A DNA stretch of 64,000 nt from Magnetococcales bacterium. GTDB taxonomy: Bacteria > Pseudomonadota > Magnetococcia > Magnetococcales > JADFYX01. The notes below the pieces were generated by a model. The model worked only from the letters and a program-made list of their open reading frames with translations, was not told the origin of the DNA and made no database searches. The stretch is from NCBI GenBank assembly GCA_015232405.1, contig JADFZS010000011.1:1-64000 (forward strand), read 5' to 3'. The stretch's first letter is position 1. Every line of letters starts with the position of its first letter. This document shows, in pieces, positions 10,073 to 19,261 of the stretch. The position numbers and the translations under genes are program-made.

Positions 10073-10196
10073 ACAACACTCTCAAGCTCAATTGGTTATT
10101 ATTGATGTAACATTGTCTTTTATGTGGTTGTGATAATACAATGTATACGTTGATCTGGAATATTTTTTTTAATACAGCTATTTAGTTTATGACAAT

Positions 10197-10775
10197 ATGC
10201 AAGATATTATAACCCAGCTGACCCTATGGCTGAAAAAAGATCATATATCTTCTCAAATTGAAGAGATCTCTCTCTCAACAGATTGGTATAGGGGGGGCAG
10301 AAAAATTGGCAAACTCAGAAGAGAGTATAAACTTATAGATACTATTGATGCAAAAGATGAACAGCTATTTTCAGACCGTATTACAGCTGCTCACCAAACC
10401 TATATGGACCGCCTTGCCCTACATAAATTAAAGGGACCATCCAACCAACAAGCATTAAGAGATGCAGAAATTAGTCGCAATAAACTTTTTACAGATCTTC
10501 TCAATGCTACAGTTTTACGTGCAAAAATTGTGATTTCTGAGATAAACAATAAGATCGCAACTTATAACGACCAGAATGACAAATATAAACCAGACCTTGC
10601 TACCATAGCAGGACTGATAAAAAAATTGGAAATTGAAAACAACAATAAAAACAATAAAATAAAGTATAACGAAGCTCTATTGGAGACCCTTAACTCCGGT
10701 AGTGGCTTTGTTGGTTGCTCTGCTGAAATAAAAATAATTGATATAAATAACAGCCAATCTTCAGATCATGCCTGA
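10197..10775 (+). CDS. Hypothetical coiled-coil protein, 192 aa
   Basis: I recognise no family. The protein is hydrophilic, lacks a signal peptide or membrane segment, and carries a predicted long helix or coiled coil between residues about 60 and 165, ending in an Asn/Lys-rich stretch (ENNNKNNKIKYNE). Its stop overlaps the start of the M50-like membrane protein by 8 bp, so the two are probably co-translated and may work together. No good Shine-Dalgarno sequence precedes the ATG. Confidence 0.65.
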   Translation: MQDIITQLTLWLKKDHISSQIEEISLSTDWYRGGRKIGKLRREYKLIDTIDAKDEQLFSDRITAAHQTYMDRLALHKLKGPSNQQALRDAEISRNKLFTDLLNATVLRAKIVISEINNKIATYNDQNDKYKPDLATIAGLIKKLEIENNNKNNKIKYNEALLETLNSGSGFVGCSAEIKIIDINNSQSSDHA

Positions 10776-11331
10776 CATAATAATCCAACATATAGATGAA
10801 CTACCTGATAATAGGCTCTACCTGATTATTTTGGTGCTGCTTATCATAAGATTAATGAGAATAGCCTCTGGTAGCCGTTTTTCCATCAGCTTTATCAATC
10901 TATTTGGAACATTTTGCCATGAGTTAGCTCATTTTCTGGTTGGTTTTCTGTTATGGGCTAAACCTGTTGGTTTTTCACTATGGCCAAAACGTCAATCGGG
11001 GGGAGGTTTTGTATTGGGTAGTGTCTCTTTTAATAATATCACTTTTTTCAATGCTATCCCTACGGCTCTGGCCCCTCTACTACTGATAGTTTTAGCCTAC
11101 TACATTGAGCTAAATTTTTTCACGCTATTTTATGAAACAACCCTTACATTTATTCTCTACGTTTTTATCATTGTGGTTATTCTAGAAAATGCCATCCCTT
11201 CTGCTACCGACTTCAAGGTAGCCTTTAACAATATCCCCGGGGTGGTTTTCTATGTTGGTGGAACATTGATTTATCTCTACTACGATCAGGTTAGATCTTT
11301 TCTTGCTCCCTGGATAACCATTCCTGGATAA
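10768..11331 (+). CDS. M50-like membrane metalloprotease
   Basis: This 187-residue polytopic protein carries HELAH near residue 52, the HExxH zinc motif, in a hydrophobic segment. A later PSATDFKVAF contains the Asp expected to be the third ligand in M50-type intramembrane proteases. About four to five membrane segments surround these motifs. It resembles short M50-like proteins that often pair with a soluble partner. It overlaps the upstream coiled-coil gene by 8 bp. The substrate is unknown; regulated intramembrane cleavage is possible but not shown. Confidence 0.75.
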   Translation: MPDIIIQHIDELPDNRLYLIILVLLIIRLMRIASGSRFSISFINLFGTFCHELAHFLVGFLLWAKPVGFSLWPKRQSGGGFVLGSVSFNNITFFNAIPTALAPLLLIVLAYYIELNFFTLFYETTLTFILYVFIIVVILENAIPSATDFKVAFNNIPGVVFYVGGTLIYLYYDQVRSFLAPWITIPG

Positions 11332-11394
11332 CCAGCTAAAATACCAACATTATCATTAAATAAATAATTCCAGATAAAATCCAAAAATATATGA

Positions 11395-13836
11395 TCAATA
11401 AAAGCTTCTCATTGTTATTATTAGCACTAATAACAAAATAACAGGCCAATACAGTAGTTTAGGAGCGAGATTATCACGCCATTGGATGAATTTGAGTTGT
11501 TGGTTATCACTAAAAAGGTAGGCGTTTATTGATACTAGTAACAGTGCGCCATACATGATTAAAAAGAAGTTTTCTATATAGGCCATTCCTGAAAACTCCA
11601 ACTGGGTACGTAACTGGGAATGACCTATTAAAACACCAAAAAACAGCCCGGCATTTGCACCTAATAAATTTGCCGTATTAAAGCCAAAAACTGATTTTTC
11701 CTTCTTATTGGTAATGGTAAGTAAAAGAGCAAACAGAATAACCGCCACAACTATTACCGGCATCAAGGTGCTGATAAATGGCCCAAGGAAGTTTCTTTTT
11801 AGCAATATGTTAAAATGTAGTTCAGGAAAATTTTCTTCACCAGAATAGCTTGGTAGCCCGAAATTTGTTGTGTAACTGTGGTTGCGATAGCCAAAGTAGG
11901 ATGCCTCAATCTCCCAACCTGGCAAAACAAAATCCTCTTCCAGCCCGGGTTTGGTAATTGGTGTTAAAACTGGGTAAGCTGAAAGGTCTGGGGTTAATAC
12001 CACCGTTGAACCTATCTCTGAATGCCAGATCCTTAACCAGACATTCTCAACATCAAATGGATACTGTGCATAACTGAATGGTTCTCGCAGAGTTATATCA
12101 AAATACCAACCTACAGTATAACTGCCATCCACATGTTTGTGGCGATATGCTTCATTAAAAGAGCTGCTCTCTGCCTCAGGAAAAATAACTCCAGCTTTTA
12201 TGTCGTTACATTTTCCTGATTTTCCCATCTTACGAAACATTAATGGATCATTTTCATCTTTACAGGTTGTGTCTGAAGCTGGAAGCTGCTGCCAGATATA
12301 TCCTGTTACTTGGATGTTGCTTGCTCCAATAAATTTGGCTGATTGAACAAACAACCCCGTCGGCAGGAAAACAACATCCCAATCTTTTAAATTGCCAACT
12401 TGCGAAACCTCACTTTTATAACTTTTTTCAAAAGATTTAAGCTGTCCGAAGCTCAAAATTTTGTTAGGCCAATATCTCTTTTTTACATCCCTCACCTTTG
12501 CTATATTAACAACAGCTTGATTTGAATCACTATCAAGCCAAGCTAAAATACTCGTTAAATTTGACTCATACTTAAACCTTGATTTAGAGACATCTTTATA
12601 GTCGGGTAATTTGATAGCCAGATTCCAAATAAAGCTTATCATCAAGGCTAAAGATATTGCTATTATACCTACCCCCCTCCAGTAGTCAGTATCTTTTTTA
12701 CCCGGTTTTATACCTAAAATTAATAGTAGTCCTGCTATTAGAGTTATCATAGCGGATAAAGCAATCTCTATAAGCTGACGACGACGGTCTAAAGGGTTTC
12801 CTAGTAACTCATCTTTTACAAATACAGCCCCCAGTATCCACCCCGCTTTTACCGATGGTTCAAATACCCACCAAGCATATTTTTTTGATATGGGGTCAAT
12901 CTGTTCGCCAATCTGAGTACCGCTCTTTTTTGCTAAGTTGAAAAGTAAATCAAGGTTTGTTCCTTTTAGATGTGAAGTGTCCTGTTTTAAGGTGATAGCA
13001 CCTTGGGTTTTAGAGCCTAGAGGATGTGCAATATAGACACCCTTTGGAGAGAGTATAAAACTGTATCCTGCCCCCCCTAGCTTTAGAGATGCGAGTAGTT
13101 CAGTAAAATCATCGAGGGTCATGTTTGCCCAAACTACACCTATGGGTTTTTCACCCCGCTCTTTACCTCCAGGTTCATAAAAAGGGACACTAAACTCTGC
13201 AACCATACGCTGGCTTGCTTCACCAAAGTATGGTTCTAGCCACATAGCACCCAAAGATTGCTTTGGGCACTCTTTTATAGAGATTCCTAAAGGGCAGCTA
13301 TACCAAAGTTTGGATTTGCAGGTATAGTCGTAAATTTTGTTTAATAAAACGGTTTTTCGTTTTTTACTACCTTGGTCTTCTCGTTTTAAATAGGTGGCAA
13401 AAAGGTTGTCAGCTAAATCTTGCTCTACACATAGTTTTGCTGGTTGCAAAACTCCACCATCACTCATATGAGGTTCAGGGCGACCCTTGCCAGCAATGTT
13501 TTTTGCATTTTCTTTTATCCATTGAGGTTGAAAGGCGACTCCAAGACCAAAAATGTTAGGATACTTTTTGCTTATCTCCCGTTGTCTCTCTTCTAAATTT
13601 TGCAAAGTCGCTTTTCCGCTATTAAGCTCTTTAACCAAAGCAATGGCAGATTGCTCTACCATGTCGAGAGCAGACTCTATTGTTGGTATTGTTTTTATGA
13701 CCTCATTTCTAGCCTGTTCAAGAGAGGCACTTTCGCTCTTTTTTACCCATTCATTATACTGCATGTAATCTTTAATTAGCCATACAAGGGCAATAACCAT
13801 CAATAACAAGAGGCCCGCGAACGTTTTTTTATTCAT
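11395..13836 (-). CDS. Cache sensor fused to a pentameric ligand-gated ion-channel-like module
   Basis: Start chosen at the ATG at 13836, which gives an 813-residue protein with an N-terminal membrane helix. Residues about 30-345 form a periplasmic dCache-like sensor (GYSFILSPKGVYIAHPLG, WILGAVFVKDEL). Two membrane helices follow at about 355-410. Residues about 415-685 are beta-rich and contain YPFDVENVWLRI near 594, matching the FPFD-type Cys-loop signature of bacterial pLGICs but lacking the paired Cys there. Four hydrophobic helices at about 685-813, with a Pro in the first, match the M1-M4 pore. It is probably a chemosensory channel. Cache-pLGIC fusions are rare; ion selectivity is unknown. 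Confidence 0.8.
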   Translation of the reverse strand: MNKKTFAGLLLLMVIALVWLIKDYMQYNEWVKKSESASLEQARNEVIKTIPTIESALDMVEQSAIALVKELNSGKATLQNLEERQREISKKYPNIFGLGVAFQPQWIKENAKNIAGKGRPEPHMSDGGVLQPAKLCVEQDLADNLFATYLKREDQGSKKRKTVLLNKIYDYTCKSKLWYSCPLGISIKECPKQSLGAMWLEPYFGEASQRMVAEFSVPFYEPGGKERGEKPIGVVWANMTLDDFTELLASLKLGGAGYSFILSPKGVYIAHPLGSKTQGAITLKQDTSHLKGTNLDLLFNLAKKSGTQIGEQIDPISKKYAWWVFEPSVKAGWILGAVFVKDELLGNPLDRRRQLIEIALSAMITLIAGLLLILGIKPGKKDTDYWRGVGIIAISLALMISFIWNLAIKLPDYKDVSKSRFKYESNLTSILAWLDSDSNQAVVNIAKVRDVKKRYWPNKILSFGQLKSFEKSYKSEVSQVGNLKDWDVVFLPTGLFVQSAKFIGASNIQVTGYIWQQLPASDTTCKDENDPLMFRKMGKSGKCNDIKAGVIFPEAESSSFNEAYRHKHVDGSYTVGWYFDITLREPFSYAQYPFDVENVWLRIWHSEIGSTVVLTPDLSAYPVLTPITKPGLEEDFVLPGWEIEASYFGYRNHSYTTNFGLPSYSGEENFPELHFNILLKRNFLGPFISTLMPVIVVAVILFALLLTITNKKEKSVFGFNTANLLGANAGLFFGVLIGHSQLRTQLEFSGMAYIENFFLIMYGALLLVSINAYLFSDNQQLKFIQWRDNLAPKLLYWPVILLLVLIITMRSFY

Positions 13837-14947
13837 TTTATAATAACCATGCAAATTATTAAGTTGTTTAGACGGATTGCAACACTAAATATTGACTCTA
13901 TCTATCTATGATATATAACTATATACAAATATAATATGATAAATATATTGTTTTGTAAAAAGTTATATATTGTATAGCATATGATATTTATGAATGATTA
14001 AGTGCAGTATCAGCTTCATTGGCAAAAAAAGCTTTAAATTTATCAGTTTATTGGTAAAAATTTGGTTGTGATCTATCTGCTGTATAAACTATTGCTGCAG
14101 TTATTAACAAGGAATAATTAAGATGGGGCATAAAATAGCAACTATCAGATAGATTGGACCGGACATCAGAACGATGCCAGTTGGATGATCCATGAATTAG
14201 CCATGGATAAAAAATGGGCAATTGGGCCATTAAAAAAAATGCATCACACCCAATTAGCACAAAATGCCATTGCAGCCTTAAATGCTAAAAAATAATTGGA
14301 TCAATTATTTGTGGTGTGCAAAGATTTGTTAAAACAGGGATATTGGAAAAAACTATCAATGGGTAAGCACTGATCTACTGCAATTAAGTGCAATTTTTTG
14401 TAGTTCAACTGTCAGCAACCTTATATCCTTATCACTTCTGTATTGATTAAGTGATAGTTTAACGAGTTCGTTAGTCAATTCATTATTGCCTTTTGGATGG
14501 CGTTTGATAATGAAATCATCGTTGGAAGTTGCTGCTTGACCCATAATAGTTGCCCCATTTAATTTTCAAGATTGTGTTGCCATCAACAATTTGACGAAAA
14601 CATGGTTTGGCCTGATATAAAGCAACAAACAAGCCAAACTACTGCAAACGAAATAAAACAACTGACTAACCATTAAAAAATGTAAATGCTTGGTTACACA
14701 ATCCCAACATTATCAGCCTTTCTTATAAGAAATACTTAAAACTGTTACTTTCAAATATTCAACCCATAAGCTGCCAAACCATCCTAAAAGAAGAGTGCTA
14801 TATAAGGCAATAAATAGTCATGATTTGTCAATTTAAAAGATTCATTGTCCCTCTTGACCTCATGACAAAAAACAGTGAGACTGTTAGGTTATAGAAACTT
14901 AGATCAACCTCTTTTAACTATGCCTATTTTTTTTAGGATGAGGTGGA
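13837..14947. other. Gene-poor gap (1.1 kb) with decayed sequence
   Basis: This interval is AT-rich and contains no intact gene I can support. Besides the interrupted frame at 14134-14373, short open frames on the minus strand (14048-14260 and 14356-14544) have no recognisable motif. A strong ribosome-binding site (GAGGTGGA) near 14940 serves the following nucleotidyltransferase. The interval looks like a graveyard left by gene loss at the edge of the glycan cluster. Confidence 0.5.
14134..14373 (+). pseudogene. Decayed gene fragment of unknown family
   Basis: One frame reads through coherent protein-like sequence (DWTGHQNDASWMIHELAM, then KKWAIGPLKKMHH) to a TAA at 14293-14295. It then continues in the same frame for another 25 codons (CKDLLKQGYWKKL) to a TGA at 14371. 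The upstream end is also closed by a TAA without a good start. The amino-acid texture on both sides of the internal stop suggests a gene broken by a nonsense mutation. I do not recognise the family. Confidence 0.35.
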
Positions 14948-15682
14948 ATGACAAAAACAGGCACCAACCCTACTCCTTATGAAGCAGTTATCCTGGCTGG
15001 TGGTCTTGGTAAACGGCTCAGGCAATCCGTACCTGATATTCCAAAGCCAATGGCCCCAATAGGTGATAGACCTTTTTTGGCTCATCTATTGGAAACACTT
15101 GTCAGCCAAGGTATCAGAAGAGTTATTCTTTCGGTTGGCTATAAAAGCAACTATTTTATAGATTATTTTACCGATAGCTATATGGGTATGGAGATTGTTT
15201 ATGCTATTGAGGAGAGACCATTGGGGACTGCTGGGGGTATCCAACTTGCTCTAAACATGGTCAAAGGAGATAGGGCTTATATTCTTAATGGTGACACCTT
15301 TTTTAATGTCCCTTTGTTACAGTTGGAAAAAGCCTATAATAATAACGATTCCAAGCTTGTTATGGCTGTAAAATCCATGGAGAGTTGTGCACGTTATGGT
15401 GCAGTACAAGTTTCTAATGATGGCAGAATTATCGGATTTAGGGAAAAGGGCCAAGTTGCAGGAGGTTTGATCAATGGTGGTGTTTTTCTCTTAGCCACAG
15501 AATTACGTAACAACCTTGATGGCTGCTTTTCGTTTGAAACAGATTTTTTACAGCCAAATGTAAATAAAATTGTCATGTCTACTGTTGAGAACGACGGTTA
15601 TTTTATAGATATTGGAATACCGGAAGATTATTTTGCTGCGCAGAAATATTTGGTTAAACACTCACAACAGGTTAATGTGTGA
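14948..15682 (+). CDS. hddC: Heptose-1-phosphate nucleotidyltransferase (HddC-like)
   Basis: The 244-residue enzyme has the nucleotidyltransferase signature VILAGGLGKRLR (residues about 15-26), the KPMAPIGDRPFL loop and the metal-binding YILNGDTFF. It resembles D-glycero-alpha-D-manno-heptose-1-phosphate guanylyltransferase, which makes GDP-heptose for polysaccharides. The assignment is supported by an hddA-like kinase four genes downstream. GmhA and GmhB partners are not in the window. The stop overlaps the next gene's GTG by 4 bp, so translation is coupled. A strong GAGGTGGA site precedes the ATG. A generic sugar-1-phosphate nucleotidyltransferase remains possible. Confidence 0.85.
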   Translation: MTKTGTNPTPYEAVILAGGLGKRLRQSVPDIPKPMAPIGDRPFLAHLLETLVSQGIRRVILSVGYKSNYFIDYFTDSYMGMEIVYAIEERPLGTAGGIQLALNMVKGDRAYILNGDTFFNVPLLQLEKAYNNNDSKLVMAVKSMESCARYGAVQVSNDGRIIGFREKGQVAGGLINGGVFLLATELRNNLDGCFSFETDFLQPNVNKIVMSTVENDGYFIDIGIPEDYFAAQKYLVKHSQQVNV

Positions 15683-17145
15683 ATATTCTTTTTCTCAACC
15701 CGCCTTATTTGGGCCGTTTTTCTCGTACATCACGTAGTCCAGCGGTTACCAAGGGGGGGACATTCTACTACCCTATTTGGCTTGCCTATGCAGCTGGTTT
15801 TGCCGAAAAAGCAGGTAATGATATTCGTCTGTTTGATGCCCCTGCTACGTTGTCAGGCATGGATGAACTTTACACTTTTTTGGGTTCATGGCAGCCAAAA
15901 CTGGTGGTAATAGATACAAGCACACCTAGCATTAACAGTGATGCTTTGGTTGCTGCCAATATTAAAGCCCAATATCCCCAAGCATTTATAATACTGGTTG
16001 GTACTCACCCTTCTGCACTACCAAGAGATTGTATCACCCTTGACAAAGCCATTGATGGGGCAGCGGTGGGCGAGTATGATGCAACCATAGTAGAGCTAGC
16101 AGCTGCTTTAGAAAAAGGTACACCACTTACAGAAGTTTCAGGTCTGGTATTTCGTAAAGAAGATGAAATTGTTGCAGCCAATGCAAGAGAGTTGATCCAA
16201 GATCTGGACTCCCTACCATTTGTATCTGAAACTTATAATAAATATCTGAATGTTTCAGACTATTTTTTTGCTGCTGCCAACTATCCAATGGTAATGGTTA
16301 TCACTGGACGTGGCTGTCCTCATCGCTGTTTTTTTTGTGTCTATCCACAAACATTCCACTCCCATAAATACAGGGTTAGAAGTGCGGATAACGTAGTTGA
16401 TGAGTTTGAATATATCACAAAAAACCTACCCCATGTGAAAGAGATAGGTATTGAAGATGACTGTTTTACTGCCAGTCCCAGCCATGTACGAGAAATTTGT
16501 GAGGGGATTATCAAACGCAATATTAATATTAAATGGTACTGCAACGTCAGGGGTGATGTAAAACTAGATCTGTTGAAATTGATGAAAAAGGCAGGATGCC
16601 GACTTGTAACTGTGGGATTTGAAAGTGGTGATCAAGCCATTCTGGATGCCATGAAAAAAGGTATCAAGCTGGAAAAATATCTACAATTTGTCAAAGATGT
16701 TAAAAAGGCTGGAATGATGGTCCATGGCTGTATGATGGTTGGTAATCCTGGCGACACAAGAGAGTCGCTTTTAGCAAGTTATGAATTTGCAGTAAAAGCC
16801 AACTGTGACAGTATGCAGTTCTACCCTCTATATGTTTATCCTGGTACACAAGCATATGATTGGGCTGTGGATAAAAACTATCTTAGAACCACCAACTTCA
16901 CCGATTGGCTTACTGAAGATGGGTTACACAACTGTGTGCTTGATACACCAGAGTTATCATCACAAGAGATGGTTGAACTTTGTGACTATTATTTAAAAAA
17001 ATATCATCTCAGACCACGTTATATTATGATGAAACTTTGGCAAGGGCTGTTTAACCCAAGCGAAGGTTATCGTACCCTACTCTCGGCCAAGGTATTTTTT
17101 AGTAAATTTTTTGGTGGTCAACTGGGTAAGCAAAACCATGATTGA
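15679..17145 (+). CDS. B12-binding radical SAM enzyme
   Basis: The protein of 488 residues has an N-terminal cobalamin-binding-like Rossmann region (ILFLNPPYLGRF to about 150) and a radical SAM core with the cluster motif CPHRCFFC near residue 215. This is the BchE/P-methylase-like class, which performs methyl transfers or rearrangements with methylcobalamin and S-adenosylmethionine. The start is a GTG overlapping the upstream stop by 4 bp. It sits inside a sugar and glycosyltransferase operon, so it probably modifies a sugar or lipid carrier of the surface polymer. The substrate cannot be read from the sequence. Confidence 0.88.
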   Translation: MNILFLNPPYLGRFSRTSRSPAVTKGGTFYYPIWLAYAAGFAEKAGNDIRLFDAPATLSGMDELYTFLGSWQPKLVVIDTSTPSINSDALVAANIKAQYPQAFIILVGTHPSALPRDCITLDKAIDGAAVGEYDATIVELAAALEKGTPLTEVSGLVFRKEDEIVAANARELIQDLDSLPFVSETYNKYLNVSDYFFAAANYPMVMVITGRGCPHRCFFCVYPQTFHSHKYRVRSADNVVDEFEYITKNLPHVKEIGIEDDCFTASPSHVREICEGIIKRNINIKWYCNVRGDVKLDLLKLMKKAGCRLVTVGFESGDQAILDAMKKGIKLEKYLQFVKDVKKAGMMVHGCMMVGNPGDTRESLLASYEFAVKANCDSMQFYPLYVYPGTQAYDWAVDKNYLRTTNFTDWLTEDGLHNCVLDTPELSSQEMVELCDYYLKKYHLRPRYIMMKLWQGLFNPSEGYRTLLSAKVFFSKFFGGQLGKQNHD

Positions 17146-18130
17146 TATTTCAGTTATTGTTGTCTGTTTTAACGAGGAAGATAACATCTGGGCATGTCTG
17201 GAATCCCTAACACTCCAGAGCTATCCTGTACATAACTTTGAAATTGTTGTTGTAGATGGTGGCTCCCAAGATCTTACGCAGTCGATCATTGCAGATTTTG
17301 TAAAAGAGTATAGCCACATAAGACTAGTTGTAGAACCCAGAAAAGGGACTGCAATAGGTAGGAATGCTGGGGTGTGGGCAGCCAAACATCAATTTGTTGC
17401 TTTTATCGATGCCGATTGTGAGGCCCCACCTGATTGGTTGCAAAATTTAGCTGATCATTTTTTACACCACAATGAAGTTGACTCCCAAGTGGTTGCAGTG
17501 GGAGGAGGCAACATTCCACCACCAGATAGCAACCCCTTCGTTCAAGCAGTGGGGGTAGCCATGGACTCATTTGTAGGTAGTTTCAACAGTGCCCAGGGCC
17601 GTCAGTTTGCAGAAGCTAAATATGTTTCCAGTTTAGCCACACTAAATGTGCTCTACAAAAAACAGGAAATTGTCGATATTGGAGGGTTTGATATATCCTT
17701 GGGTAGTGAGGCAGAAGATGCGGAACTTAATTTTCGTCTGTTTAGCCTAGGAAAACAGTTTGTTTTTATTCCCGAACTTAATGTTCTGCATAAATTTCGT
17801 CCCACTCCTGCAGTTTGGTTTAAAAATATGGTTCGCTACGGTCGGGGTCGCGCCCGGCTTCTCAAAAGATATCGGGAAATGTGGTCCATCTCTTATATTC
17901 TGCCACCTATTTTTCTTGCTGCATTTTGTCTATTGTCACTCATGTTTGTTCACCCCATATTTTCACTGCCACTGTTATATTTTCCCGTGATAATTGTTTA
18001 TGGGGTATTTCTCTCTGCTAAAAAAAACCAATTGGGTCTTTCCCTGCATGTTGCAATGGTTTTTATTGTGCAGCATTTTGCTTATGCAATAGGAGAGGTC
18101 TCAGGTCTACTTAATCCGCGAGTTAAATAG
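17138..18130 (+). CDS. Glycosyltransferase family 2 with C-terminal membrane segments
   Basis: The GT-A fold begins DISVIVVCFNEEDNI. VVDGGSQDLT and FIDADCEAPPDW provide the nucleotide-sugar and metal (DxD-type) positions, and the acceptor region carries GSEAEDAELNFRL (the ED motif). Two hydrophobic segments at about 255-315 anchor it in the inner membrane. The ATG at 17138 is preferred because it directly precedes the conserved first strand; it overlaps the radical SAM gene by 8 bp. It transfers a sugar onto a lipid-linked polysaccharide intermediate. Donor and acceptor are unknown. Confidence 0.87.
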   Translation: MIDISVIVVCFNEEDNIWACLESLTLQSYPVHNFEIVVVDGGSQDLTQSIIADFVKEYSHIRLVVEPRKGTAIGRNAGVWAAKHQFVAFIDADCEAPPDWLQNLADHFLHHNEVDSQVVAVGGGNIPPPDSNPFVQAVGVAMDSFVGSFNSAQGRQFAEAKYVSSLATLNVLYKKQEIVDIGGFDISLGSEAEDAELNFRLFSLGKQFVFIPELNVLHKFRPTPAVWFKNMVRYGRGRARLLKRYREMWSISYILPPIFLAAFCLLSLMFVHPIFSLPLLYFPVIIVYGVFLSAKKNQLGLSLHVAMVFIVQHFAYAIGEVSGLLNPRVK

Positions 18131-18206
18131 TTAAACCACCATTATCAAATATTGTTTTAAGGCTGCATTTTTTCGGGTTTTACAAAATATGGGAAAAAAC
18201 TAAAAA

Positions 18207-19178
18207 ATGATAATCACCAGGACACCTTTTAGGGTTAGTTTTGCCGGTGGTGGCAGCGATTTACGGGATTATTATAATCAAAGGCCATACGGGGCTGTAG
18301 TTAGTGCAGCGATCCAAAGCTATATGTATATAATTATCCACCCCTATTTTCATGACAAAATCCGTATAAAATATTCCAAGACTGAAGATGCTGAATCTGT
18401 AGAAGAGATAAAACATCCTATTGTGCGGGAAGTTTTACGCAAAGTAGCCGTAGATAAAGGTATTGAGATTGCTTCTTTTGCTGATGTACCAGCTGGAACT
18501 GGCCTTGGTTCTTCAAGTTCATTTACCGTCGGCTTGCTCCATGCACTATATGCTTACAAGGGAGAGAAGGTCGATAAGGAAAAGTTGGCCCAAGAGGCAT
18601 GTGACATCGAAATTGAGATATTAAAAGAGCCTATCGGCAAACAGGATCAATATGCAGCAGCTTTTGGTGGTCTAAACTATATCCGTTTTAACCAGGATGA
18701 GTCAGTTAAAATTGCTCCAATTTCTTTGGAACAGGGTGGTTTAGCAAAACTATCAGAGAAGTTAAAGCTCTATTATGTGGGTGGCAACCGTTCAGCCAGC
18801 AACATTCTATCGCAACAAAAGTCTAACTTAAAAGATAAGAACAAACTTGCACAACTTGATAAAATGGTCTCTCTTGCTGATGATCTAAGGGGAAGCTTTC
18901 ATGAATGGAAGGTAGAACATCTGGCTAAAAACCTCCATAAGGGCTGGCAATATAAACAGGAGTTAGCAACAGGTATTGGTAATAAACATGTTGAGGAATT
19001 GATGGAGAAAGCTGTACAACTTGGAGCCAAAGGGGGAAAGCTCCTTGGTGCTGGAGGAACTGGGTTTTTGTTGATATATGCTGATAACCATGAAGAGATA
19101 ACTGCAAAACTAGGTTGCCGTAGCCTTCCTTTTTCAATTGATAAAGATGGCTCTAAAGTTATATCGAGCCTCAGATAA
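18207..19178 (+). CDS. hddA: D-glycero-alpha-D-manno-heptose 7-phosphate kinase (HddA-like)
   Basis: This 323-residue GHMP kinase starts MIITRTPFRVSFAGGGSDL, the sugar-binding motif of HddA-type kinases. It has the GHMP motif PAGTGLGSSSSFTV near residue 95 and the C-terminal LGAGGTGFLL loop. It phosphorylates heptose 7-phosphate at C1 on the GDP-heptose route and fits with the HddC-like enzyme at 14948. The cytoplasmic enzyme is at the normal length. It lies 76 bp after the GT2 gene in the same direction, most likely in the same operon. Related GHMP kinases of fucose or other sugars are the alternative. Confidence 0.88.
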   Translation: MIITRTPFRVSFAGGGSDLRDYYNQRPYGAVVSAAIQSYMYIIIHPYFHDKIRIKYSKTEDAESVEEIKHPIVREVLRKVAVDKGIEIASFADVPAGTGLGSSSSFTVGLLHALYAYKGEKVDKEKLAQEACDIEIEILKEPIGKQDQYAAAFGGLNYIRFNQDESVKIAPISLEQGGLAKLSEKLKLYYVGGNRSASNILSQQKSNLKDKNKLAQLDKMVSLADDLRGSFHEWKVEHLAKNLHKGWQYKQELATGIGNKHVEELMEKAVQLGAKGGKLLGAGGTGFLLIYADNHEEITAKLGCRSLPFSIDKDGSKVISSLR

Positions 19179-19261
19179 CTCTACTATTTTGCCTTTGACT
19201 TTTTGCTATTTCGCCATCATTCTAGATGCTTTTATAACAAGCTTCTTAAAAGAGGTTGATA

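Noticed and set aside
14048-14260. Leftward ORF of 70 codons
   Set aside because: It lies opposite the interrupted frame and has no motif or ribosome-binding site.
14356-14544. Leftward ORF of 62 codons
   Set aside because: It looks more protein-like than its neighbour, but no family, ribosome-binding site or operon context supports it as a gene.
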